This document shows, one piece after another, positions 33,805 to 40,256 of a stretch of DNA of 40,256 bases. Position numbers and translations under genes: made by a program. The stretch lies in contig UQSL01000008.1 in the NCBI GenBank assembly GCA_900543705.1, positions 1 through 40,256 on the forward strand, read 5' to 3'. The stretch's first letter is position 1. Every line of letters begins with the position of its first letter. The notes beneath the pieces are model-generated. The model searched no databases, was not told where the DNA came from, and was given only the letters and a program-made list of their open reading frames with translations. The stretch comes from an uncultured Oscillospiraceae bacterium. Lineage in GTDB: Bacteria; Bacillota; Clostridia; Oscillospirales; Ruminococcaceae.

Positions 33805-34335
33805 ATGGAAAAAAGGGAAATCTACCTTGCGGGAGGATGCTTTTGGGGAACTGAAAAGTATCTGGATCATGTAAAAGGTGTGCTTGAAACCGAGGTCGGC
33901 TATGCAAACGGCACTACAGCATATCCCACGTATGAGGAGGTCTGCCATCATGGCACCGGCCATGCGGAGACGGTGCATGTCACTTACGACCCGGCTAGAC
34001 TCTCCCTTGCCGAGCTGCTAGAGCTGTACTATGAGGTCATCAACCCGATTTCTGTCAACCGGCAGGGCGGGGATGTTGGAAGTCAGTACCGTACCGGCAT
34101 CTATTATGTGCGTAAGGAGGATTTGCCGGTCATCGAGGAATCCCTGCGTCGCCTGCAGCAGCGCTACGACAAACCGGTGGTCGTGGAAGCAAAGCCGCTC
34201 GACAATTTTTACCGGGCCGAGGAATACCATCAGAAATACCTGGACAAAAACCCGGGCGGATACTGCCACATTGGTCTTGATAAAATTGAACAGGTCAAAT
34301 ACGTTCAGCCAAAAGGCGAACAGGAAAGCTGGTAA
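33805..34335 (+). CDS. msrA: peptide methionine (S)-S-oxide reductase
   Basis: MsrA repairs oxidised methionine using thioredoxin. ATG 33805 is 9 nt from AAAAGGAG and gives 176 residues with the catalytic motif GGCFWGTEKY (Cys12). Other family stretches follow: VGYANGTTAYPTYEEVC, GHAETVHVTYDP, QGGDVGSQYRTGIYY and EEYHQKYLDKNPGGYCH. An upstream in-frame ATG at 33739 with AAAGGA could add 22 residues (MEVPFDSKNCAWEF), but homologues begin at the later start. No MsrB follows. It is monocistronic or loosely linked to the amidohydrolase 114 nt downstream. Confidence 0.94.
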   Translation: MEKREIYLAGGCFWGTEKYLDHVKGVLETEVGYANGTTAYPTYEEVCHHGTGHAETVHVTYDPARLSLAELLELYYEVINPISVNRQGGDVGSQYRTGIYYVRKEDLPVIEESLRRLQQRYDKPVVVEAKPLDNFYRAEEYHQKYLDKNPGGYCHIGLDKIEQVKYVQPKGEQESW

Positions 34336-34449
34336 TGAAATGGGGAGTTTTTGTTCCCTTTTCTGTTCCGTTGCTTCTTTCTTTAAATACAGACAGGACT
34401 CCCAATTAAATATACTAATCAACAGAACAAGAATCAGGAGTGGATTACC

Positions 34450-36036
34450 ATGGGACAGAAAAAGATTTACAGCGGCGGAACAATCGTAACAATGGAGGGG
34501 AATAAAACGGCTGATGCGGTTTTGGTGGAGGATGGAATCATCCGTGAAGTGGGAACGCTGGAACAAGTGCAGTTTTTCTCAGGGACATCGGCCGAAGCTG
34601 TCAACTTACAGGGAAAAACGATGCTCCCTGCATTTTTGGACCCACACAGCCATATCACTGCACTCGCTTCCACGCTCTCCCTTGCCTCCCTGGACGGGGC
34701 AGGCAGCTTTCAAGAAATCGCTGAGAGGCTGAAAACTTACGTTTACAAAAATAAGTTAAAACCTGGTGAATGGGTCTTGGGATTTGGATACGACCAAAAC
34801 TCCCTGTATGAGCACCGGCACCCGACAAAAGAGCTACTGGATCGGGTTTTGCCCGGCTATCCGGTCATGATCTCACACAAATCGGGCCACATGGGAGTGC
34901 TGAGCAGCAAGGCGCTCGAACAGCTTTCGATTACTGCACGGACAAAGGACCCCGATGGCGGAAAAATCGGCCGTATGCAAGGCAGTCTGGAACCCAACGG
35001 ATATCTGGAGGAAACTGCGTATACCACGCTCAAACCCCATCAGCCCTCCCGGGAACAGAGAATAAAACAGATGGAAGCGGCCCAGCAGCTCTATTTTTCC
35101 TATGGTATCACCACAGTTCAGGATGGGCTGACCGGGATGTCGGAGTGGAAGCTGCTCAAAGAGATGGCCGACCTTGGTAAGCTCAAAGCGGACATTGTGT
35201 GCTATGCGGATTACAAGCAGACGCCAAATCTGATTCCTGAGCATCCCGAGTTTTTCCGTGAGTATCGAAACCGGCTGAAACTGGGAGGATACAAGATTTT
35301 TCTGGACGGCTCCCCACAGGGGCGTACTGCCTGGATGACACAGCCCTATGAGGGGGAAGAAGACTACCGGGGATATCCCATTTACTCAGATGCACAGGTA
35401 CGGGAATTTGTAGAGGGGGCAATACGGGAAAATATACAGCTTTTGGCCCACTGCAACGGAGATGCCGCGTGTGAACAGCTGCTTTGCGCCTTTGAGCAGA
35501 CAGCAGGAGCCGGAGACAGTAAAACCCGTCCTGTGATGATTCATGCGCAATTCCTGCGTGCGAACCAACTGCCGAGGATGAGAAAGCTTGGGATGATCGC
35601 TTCCTTTTTTGTGGCTCATACCTATTACTGGGGCGATACACACCTGAAAAACTTTGGGGAGCGGGGAAGACGTATCAGTCCCGCAAAGAGCGCCGGCCGG
35701 GAGGGGGTTACCTACACCTTCCATCAGGATTCTCCCGTTCTTGCACCGGATATGCTGGCAACCCTCTGGTGCGCCTGCAATCGCATTACTGCAAACGGGG
35801 TGCTTCTTGATCGGGAGGAGTGCCTCACCCCCATGGAGGCACTCAGAGGCGTCACGGTCAATGCAGCCTATCAGTATTTTGAGGAGGATAAAAAGGGGAG
35901 TATTGCTCCCGGAAAGTTTGCGGATTTCGTCCTGCTTGATAAAAACCCTCTCACCGTCCCAAAAGAGGAGTTGAGGGATATCCGGGTTCTTGAAACCATA
36001 AAAAAGGGTGAAACCGTCTTTCGCAGGGAATCCTAA
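34450..36036 (+). CDS. YtcJ-like amidohydrolase (amidohydrolase 3 family)
   Basis: This 528-residue metal-dependent hydrolase has the N-terminal metal-binding motif LDPHSHI (H66, H68). Other conserved stretches are GYDQNSLYEHRHPTKELLD, YGITTVQDGLTG, KIFLDGSPQGRTAWM, LAHCNGDAACEQLL, YTFHQDSPVLAPDML and the C-terminal GSIAPGKFADFVLLD typical of YtcJ-like proteins. Related enzymes include N-substituted formamide deformylase, but the substrate is not predictable. It starts behind AGGAG at 34436-34440, without a signal peptide, so it is cytoplasmic. A hairpin terminator follows 100 nt later. Confidence 0.88.
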   Translation: MGQKKIYSGGTIVTMEGNKTADAVLVEDGIIREVGTLEQVQFFSGTSAEAVNLQGKTMLPAFLDPHSHITALASTLSLASLDGAGSFQEIAERLKTYVYKNKLKPGEWVLGFGYDQNSLYEHRHPTKELLDRVLPGYPVMISHKSGHMGVLSSKALEQLSITARTKDPDGGKIGRMQGSLEPNGYLEETAYTTLKPHQPSREQRIKQMEAAQQLYFSYGITTVQDGLTGMSEWKLLKEMADLGKLKADIVCYADYKQTPNLIPEHPEFFREYRNRLKLGGYKIFLDGSPQGRTAWMTQPYEGEEDYRGYPIYSDAQVREFVEGAIRENIQLLAHCNGDAACEQLLCAFEQTAGAGDSKTRPVMIHAQFLRANQLPRMRKLGMIASFFVAHTYYWGDTHLKNFGERGRRISPAKSAGREGVTYTFHQDSPVLAPDMLATLWCACNRITANGVLLDREECLTPMEALRGVTVNAAYQYFEEDKKGSIAPGKFADFVLLDKNPLTVPKEELRDIRVLETIKKGETVFRRES

Positions 36037-36137
36037 AGCAAGATTAAGTTTCCTTCCTCTTAAATTCCAATTACGGAAACATCTTGAACGGGAGCGGATT
36101 CAACAAGAACTTCGAAGGTTTTTCCTATACAGTAAAT

Positions 36138-36182
36138 AGCACCGCATACAGGAAGTACGGTGCTGTTGTTTATTTTTTCTTT
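36138..36182 (+). terminator. terminator between the amidohydrolase and the mosaic region
   Basis: AGCACCG (36138-36144) pairs with CGGTGCT (36158-36164) around a 13-nt loop and runs into GTTGTTTATTTTTTCTTTTT, a good uridine tract on the plus strand. It also ends the minus-strand AI-2E remnant. Confidence 0.75.
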
Positions 36183-36545
36183 TTCTCCTGTTCGCTGCCG
36201 GGCGGAGAGCTAATTGTTGCCAGAGTACGGCATTCCCTGCGGGTTTCAATTTTACTCGCCGCAATGCCGCGCCTTTTCATGCGGGAAGCGGCTACTTCAC
36301 TGAGCAGAGTATAAAGGAATGGATGTAATTGGGACATTGATGAGCATGCCTAGGATTCCCATCGATGCGCCGCCCACAGTGACAGCAAGCAGCACCCAAA
36401 GAGAGGGGAGGCCGACGGAAGTACCGACTACCTTGGGATAGATGAGATTTCCCTCAATCTGCTGGAGTACGAGGATGAAAACGATAAACCACAGCGCTTT
36501 GATAGGGTCTGCAACCAAAATCAGGAAAGCACCGAACCCGATAGG
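36170..36545 (-). pseudogene. 3' remnant of an AI-2E-family (PerM/YdiK-like) transporter gene
   Basis: On the minus strand the segment reads IGFGAFLILVADPIKALWF, then QQIEGNLIYPKVVGTSVGLP, LWVLLAVTVGGASMGILGML and NVPITSI, the conserved C-terminal part of AI-2E-family transporters. A one-base insertion near 36318 then shifts the frame: in the other frame the tail continues LYTLLSEVAASRMKRRGIAA to a Lys-rich end and TAA (36170-36172). The 5' two-thirds of the gene is gone; the break is at about 36540, where plus-strand coding sequence of a different gene begins. So the fragment is dead and marks a recombination joint. Confidence 0.85.
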
Positions 36546-37208
36546 TTATGTGCATAGAAAAGAAACTTACAGCTTGATCTACCCTATAAACTACGGATTT
36601 ATTCCCGGTGTGCTCGGCGGTGACGGCGAGGAGCTGGATGTTTATCTTTTGGGTGTTGATACGCCGCAGAAAGAATACACAGGCAAGATCATTGGAATTG
36701 TTCACCGCCAAAACGATGTGGAAGATAAGCTTGTTATGGCTCCGGAAGGCGTAATTTTTACGCAGAACGAAATTGCCAAGCAGGTGCATTTTCAGGAGTA
36801 GTATTATAAAACAGAGGTAGAAGCGCAATCCTGCGGTACAGTCGTTTTCAAAAGAGAAAATGGCGATATAAAAATTCTTTGCCTCTTCCAACGACGGTCG
36901 CAAACCTACAGCGTGCCAAACGGATATATGGAAGCTTTTGAAACCGAGGAACAGACCGCCAAACGGGAGATCAAAGAAGAAATCGGCCTATCTGTGGATT
37001 TTGTCCCGAATTTTAAGGAAATAATTCATATGACATTCCGGATGGTAAGCGAAAAACAGTTGTATTATTCCTCGTGGAATGTGCAGAGCAACTAAAGATA
37101 GATAGCTACGAAATCAGTAATTATTCGTGGCTTTCGGCGCAGGAGGCAAAAGCTACTTTACCGGAGTGGTATCGTCCGGTGATTGAAAAATTAGAGCAAA
37201 TGATGTGA
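36538..37208 (+). pseudogene. truncated inorganic pyrophosphatase-Nudix fusion pseudogene
   Basis: The plus strand reads PIGYVHRKETYSLIYPINYGFI, GDGEELDVYLLGVD and IVHRQNDVEDKLVMAPEGV, a family I-like inorganic pyrophosphatase domain missing its first dozen or so residues. After HFQE comes TAG (36799-36801, where relatives have Lys). In the same frame follow TVVFKRENGDIK, FQRRSQTYSVPNGYMEAFE and REIKEEIGL, a complete Nudix box (GX5EX7REUXEEXGU). The frame is lost near 37080; the end is in another frame (IDSYEISNYSWLSAQEAK) with TGA at 37206-37208. The decay is recent: one nonsense codon, one frameshift, a truncated start. Its stop overlaps the next gene's Shine-Dalgarno. Confidence 0.75.
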
Positions 37209-37219
37209 AAGGACTGCTA

Positions 37220-38905
37220 ATGACTGAATTCATTTCAAAAGAACCTATAAACAAGGGCTGGTCCAGCGATAAGAAATACTGTGTTACCGATGAGAACGGT
37301 ACACGGTATCTTCTGCGTGTCTCTGACATCTCTCAGTATAATGCGAAACAGACCGAATTCAATATGATGAAGCAGGTGGCATCCTTTGATGTTCCTATGT
37401 GTCAACCAATCGAGTTCGGCACCTGTGAAGAAGGCGTCTATTCCATCCAAAGCTGGATCGATGGTGTCGATGCCGAGGAGATCATGCCTACCCTGTCTGA
37501 TACCGAACAGTATGTGTACGGTCTGGAGGCCGGCCGCATCCTGCAGAAGATCCATTCCATACCGGCTCCGGATACCCGGGAGGATTGGGAAACCTGGTTT
37601 AATCGAAAGATGGACTATAAAATCAACAAGTACAAGGAATGTCCCATCCACTATGAAAACGGGCAGGCATTCATCGACTACATAAACGAAAACCGCCATT
37701 TGCTGAAAGGCAGGCCGCAGGTATACCAGCATGGTGACTACCATATCGGCAATATGATGATCGACCGAAGCGGAAAGCTGTATATCATTGATTTCAACCG
37801 CAACGATTACGGCGATCCCTGGGAGGAATTCAACCGGATCGTGTGGGGTGCGCAGAAGTCACCTTTGTTCGCTTCCGGGATGGTGAACGGCTATTTTGAC
37901 GGCGAGGTTCCGCTGGAGTTCTGGAAGCTGTTGGCCCTTTACATTTCCAGCAACACGCTGTCCTCCGTACCCTGGGCAATCCCTTTCGGCCAGGAGAAAG
38001 TGAATACTATGCTGAACCAGGCTAAGGAAGTGATGTCCTGGTACGATAATATGCGCAATCCCATACCGACTTGGTATTTCAAGGGTTATTACCTGCAGTA
38101 CATTGACGGGATACCTTTCAAGCTGAAGAGCGCCTTTGATTTCAGTTTTCTGAGTGAGTATGGTACGGTGTTCAAAGTCTATGATGACCAGGATTCCGGA
38201 AACATCTGCTTCGGAACCGAAAAAGGCGGTCAGCGTTATTTCATCAAGTTTGCCGGTGCTTCTACCGAACAGTACAATGGCAATCCTGCTGATGCTATCG
38301 ACAGACTGAAAGCGACCTTGCCTGTATACAGCGAACTGCAGCATGAGAATTTGATTGAACTGGTTGAGGCCAAGGATATCGGCGGCGGATTTGCCATGGT
38401 ATTCAAGTGGGTGGACGGAGATTGTATGGGAAGAATGTACCCTGCAGCACACCGTCGGTTTATGCAGCTACCCATCGATGCCAGACTGACTGTGTTCCGT
38501 AACATACTGAGTTTCCTTGAATACATTGCTTCTCAAAGCTATGTGGCAATCGACTTCTATGACGGCAGCATTATGTATGACTTCGTGAACGGCAAGACGA
38601 CGATCTGCGACATCGACTTGTTCCGCAAGCAACCTTGCACCAACGATATGGGTCGTATGTGGGGTAGCTCTCGCTTCCAGGCTCCGGAGGAATTTCAACT
38701 TGGTGCAGTCATTGATGAAATCACGAATGTCTATACTGTCGGCGCCACAGCCTTTGCCCTCTTTGGTGGGTATAACCGCACAAGGGACAAATGGCAGCTC
38801 AGCGATAAGCTCTTTGAAGTTGCTACCAAAGCTGTAAGCGATAACAGATCGCAGAGACAGCAGTCGATAAGACAGCTTAGAGAAGAATGGGAGGCTGCGC
38901 TGTAA
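37220..38905 (+). CDS. APH-type phosphotransferase fused to a Ser/Thr-kinase-like domain
   Basis: ATG 37220 is 6 nt past AAAGGA and gives 561 residues. Residues 1 to about 265 are an aminoglycoside-phosphotransferase-like kinase with the catalytic loop QHGDYHIGNMMI (H171, D173, N178) and metal-binding YIIDFNRNDYGDPWEEF. After WYFKGYYLQYIDGIPF, residues from about 290 form a second kinase fold: YFIKFAG (lysine near 343), LQHENLIELVEA, GGGFAMVFKWVDGD, VAIDFYDGSIMYDF in the HRD position and ICDID in place of DFG, then GSSRFQAPEEFQ as an APE-like motif. In Clostridia these halves also occur as separate proteins (recollection). Substrates are unknown. The stop overlaps the next ATG (TAATG). Confidence 0.85.
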   Translation: MTEFISKEPINKGWSSDKKYCVTDENGTRYLLRVSDISQYNAKQTEFNMMKQVASFDVPMCQPIEFGTCEEGVYSIQSWIDGVDAEEIMPTLSDTEQYVYGLEAGRILQKIHSIPAPDTREDWETWFNRKMDYKINKYKECPIHYENGQAFIDYINENRHLLKGRPQVYQHGDYHIGNMMIDRSGKLYIIDFNRNDYGDPWEEFNRIVWGAQKSPLFASGMVNGYFDGEVPLEFWKLLALYISSNTLSSVPWAIPFGQEKVNTMLNQAKEVMSWYDNMRNPIPTWYFKGYYLQYIDGIPFKLKSAFDFSFLSEYGTVFKVYDDQDSGNICFGTEKGGQRYFIKFAGASTEQYNGNPADAIDRLKATLPVYSELQHENLIELVEAKDIGGGFAMVFKWVDGDCMGRMYPAAHRRFMQLPIDARLTVFRNILSFLEYIASQSYVAIDFYDGSIMYDFVNGKTTICDIDLFRKQPCTNDMGRMWGSSRFQAPEEFQLGAVIDEITNVYTVGATAFALFGGYNRTRDKWQLSDKLFEVATKAVSDNRSQRQQSIRQLREEWEAAL

Positions 38906-38970
38906 TGGAAGCTATTGCATATTGCGGACTCGCGTGTTGCCTGTGTTCGCACAGTGAAAATTGTGCTGGT
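38905..38970 (+). pseudogene. 5' fragment of a DUF3795-type gene cut by an IS
   Basis: ATG 38905 overlaps the kinase stop by one base. The 22 codons read MEAIAYCGLACCLCSHSENC, the Cys-rich beginning of DUF3795-type proteins, and end at the TGA of the IS terminus (38971). The rest of the gene is not in the window. Confidence 0.7.
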
Positions 38971-39640
38971 TGAGCCCTTCCCGAAAAAATGGACACAAGA
39001 AAGCCCTGAAAAACGGAATGAAACACAGTCGTTCTCGGTTTTGCGGCAATTAGGCGACAAGATGGTTTAAAAGAGCGCGTTCAAAGAGTGCTGGAGGCAT
39101 CCAGCCGAGGGCGGAATGAGGGCGCACAGTATTGTAAAACGCCTCAATGTAGGCAAAAATGGCGTCCTGAGCCTCGAGTCTTGTAGTAAACCGACGGTGA
39201 TGCACCAGTTCGCACTTGAGGCAGCTGAAGAAATTTTCAGCAACAGCGTTGTCGAAAGGGTCGCCTTTGCGTGACATGCTCTGGCGGATGCCAAGCGTTG
39301 GCGATAGGCAGAGGTAGCGTATTGGGCGCCTCGGTCGCTGTGGAAGATGAGTCCCGCTTTGGGGCGCTGGCGCTTCACGGACATCTCCAGCACAGCCAGG
39401 GTCAGGCTTGTATCAATACGTGCGGAGAAGGCATAACCAACAACCTTTTTGAGACAGAGATCTTTCACAACGGCAAGATACAGCCAGCCCTCGTCCGTGG
39501 GCACATAGGTGATGTCGCCCACCCACGCCTCATTGGGCTTTGAAAATTTGAAGTTTCTCTCTAATAGGTTCGATGCAATGGGATGCATGTGGTTGGAATT
39601 GGTGGTGGCTTTGTAGGCATTCTTGCGGATAGCTCCGGAA
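38971..39640 (-). mobile_element. truncated IS3-family element (copy A)
   Basis: The terminus TGAGCCCTTCCCGAAAAAAT begins at 38971 and recurs at 40202 in the same orientation. IS3 elements end in TG...CA, so this is the 3' end of the element with its transposase on the minus strand. The orfB is frameshifted and lacks its 5' part; orfA and the other terminus are absent. The element ends abruptly at about 39640 against AT-rich DNA. Confidence 0.8.
39050..39640 (-). pseudogene. IS3-family OrfB transposase, frameshifted and 5'-truncated
   Basis: On the minus strand the DDE integrase core reads WVGDITYVPTDEGWLYLAVV (first Asp) and IFHSDRGAQYATSAYRQRL (second Asp). Near 39298 one G is missing (TTGGCATC where TTGGGCATC is expected), which moves the rest into another frame: MSRKGDPFDNAVAENFFSCL (Glu) and AFYNTVRPHSALGWMPP, ending at TAA 39050-39052. 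The N-terminal HTH part is missing beyond IRKNAYKATTNSNHMHPIAS, about 39640. All three catalytic residues remain but not in one frame, so the copy is inactive. Confidence 0.88.
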
Positions 39641-39748
39641 AGTAATATAAATTTTAATGATTTAGACTTGAGAACTATACAAGGAGAAAAAATTAAAAAA
39701 GTAGAAATCTCATTATATGAAAGTTTTTCAAAGTCTGTTTTATTATAA
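39641..39748 (+). pseudogene. C-terminal tail of an unidentified gene in the AT-rich block
   Basis: From the joint at about 39641 an open frame reads SNINFNDLDLRTIQGEKI, KKVEISLYESFSKSVLL and TAA (39746-39748). It has no start codon of its own and shares the very high AT content of the next gene. Its stop overlaps the next gene's Shine-Dalgarno, which suggests the two came from one foreign operon. Confidence 0.45.
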
Positions 39749-39761
39749 GGAGGATTTTATT

Positions 39762-40172
39762 ATGCGACAAGAAATTAAAGAAAATATTATCAATTATTTT
39801 AATAGCATAGAGAATGAATTGTTGCCACAGAAATATAAAAAAAGTAGTAGTGTTATTCTTAGTGGTTCTGCTGGATGGGGGATTAAAGAGGGGGAGGATA
39901 GCCGTGCTGATTGGGATATACATGTTATTATGCCTGATGATGTATATTGCGAGTTTGTTACAGAAAAAGGCGAAAATTATATCATTGATGATCAACGACA
40001 CTCTCCTGTTGTATTTATTCAATTTCATAATATAAAATGGCTCATAGATAGATTGAGTGGAAAGGTTGCTAATAGTTGGCCGTTGTATTTGTGGATATAT
40101 ACAAATTGTCTAATTGTTAATGATCCCAATAGTATATCATCAATCGTATTTAATTATAAAAAAAGTTTATAG
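39762..40172 (+). CDS. nucleotidyltransferase-fold protein, C-terminus disrupted
   Basis: ATG 39762 follows AAGGAGG by 8 nt. The 136 residues contain ILSGSAGWG and RADWDIHVIM, the GS...DxD signature of minimal nucleotidyltransferases (G35-S36, D50, D52). The exact family and substrate are not known to me; such folds occur in antibiotic nucleotidyltransferases and in toxin-antitoxin pairs. The frame ends early after FNYKKSL in a run of seven A (40157-40163). If one A were restored the frame would continue FIAEIDELIKQY up to 40201, where a second IS3 end cuts it. So the gene is probably truncated by slippage plus insertion. Its base composition, far richer in AT than its surroundings, points to transfer. 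Confidence 0.7.
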   Translation: MRQEIKENIINYFNSIENELLPQKYKKSSSVILSGSAGWGIKEGEDSRADWDIHVIMPDDVYCEFVTEKGENYIIDDQRHSPVVFIQFHNIKWLIDRLSGKVANSWPLYLWIYTNCLIVNDPNSISSIVFNYKKSL

Positions 40173-40201
40173 CGGAAATAGATGAATTGATTAAGCAGTA
40201 T

Positions 40202-40256
40202 TGAGCCCTTCCCGAAAAAATAGACAGAAAAAAGCGCAGAAAAACGGAATGAATCG
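40202..40256 (-). mobile_element. start of a second IS3-family element (copy B)
   Basis: TGAGCCCTTCCCGAAAAAAT begins at 40202, identical to copy A for 20 nt, then diverges (AGACAGAAAAAAGCGCAG versus GGACACAAGAAAGCCCTG) and re-converges on AAAAACGGAATGAA. The element is in the same orientation as copy A and runs off the window, so its transposase cannot be judged. Confidence 0.8.

Noticed and set aside
34340..34366. GGGGAG...TTCCC hairpin after msrA
   Set aside because: The stem is only 4-5 bp; it may slow transcription but is too weak to call a terminator.
1..40256. CRISPR arrays, tRNA or rRNA genes
   Set aside because: No spaced direct-repeat array, no tRNA T-loop/acceptor pattern and no rRNA-like stretch was seen anywhere in the window.

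Overview
The window reads as a chromosomal segment of an anaerobic, low-to-intermediate GC Firmicute of the class Clostridia, most likely an Oscillospiraceae/Ruminococcaceae-type gut or sludge organism (inference). Supporting signs are a one-chain pyruvate:ferredoxin oxidoreductase, a CD1247-type acidic zinc-ribbon protein beside efp, a FeoA-FeoB-Cys-rich peptide operon, YqeG and YqeK proteins, and frequent TTG starts (dprA, leuS, rpsU, yqeG).

Layout. 1-5.9 kb: a CNNM/CorC-type membrane protein behind a good sigma-A promoter and a 33-codon upstream ORF, a decayed coding stretch, then nifJ (PFOR) with a strong terminator. 5.9-6.6 kb: an IS200/IS605 element whose TnpA carries an in-frame deletion. 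6.6-25.0 kb: the housekeeping core, all on the plus strand. It comprises a SpoU/TrmH-type methyltransferase, dprA, topA, trmFO, plsX, rnc, an Elp3-like radical SAM protein, smc, ftsY, rdgB, a broken GNAT gene, yhbY, a fused nadD-yqeK, rsfS and leuS. Many of these overlap by 4 nt or are tightly spaced, so they form a few translation-coupled operons for RNA processing, chromosome organisation, protein targeting, NAD synthesis and ribosome assembly. 25.1-30.9 kb: rpsU with its own promoter and terminator, yqeG, an endonuclease IV-like gene, an Xaa-Pro peptidase, efp, the CD1247-like gene and two tandem paralogous lipoproteins. 30.9-33.5 kb: the feoA-feoB-Cys-rich peptide iron-uptake operon on the minus strand, with two palindromes in its control region. 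33.6-36.0 kb: msrA and a YtcJ-like amidohydrolase.

36.0-40.26 kb is a mosaic accessory region. It holds a remnant of an AI-2E-family permease (minus strand) that abuts an N-terminally truncated pyrophosphatase-Nudix fusion pseudogene. An intact 561-residue protein follows, joining an APH-type phosphotransferase to a Ser/Thr-kinase-like domain. Next comes the first 22 codons of a DUF3795-type gene cut by an IS3-family element. That IS is itself frameshifted and truncated against a visibly AT-rich block, which carries the tail of one gene plus a nucleotidyltransferase-like gene. The block is cut in turn by a second IS3 end at the window edge.

The points most worth a second look are: the acidic/proline MgtL-like start of the leader ORF before the CNNM gene; a cluster of substitutions that removes the otherwise near-invariant Q-loop glutamine of SMC; the coupled PPase-Nudix / APH-kinase / DUF3795 cassette; and the IS-bounded AT-rich nucleotidyltransferase island. 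All calls come from reading the sequence by eye; no database search was run.
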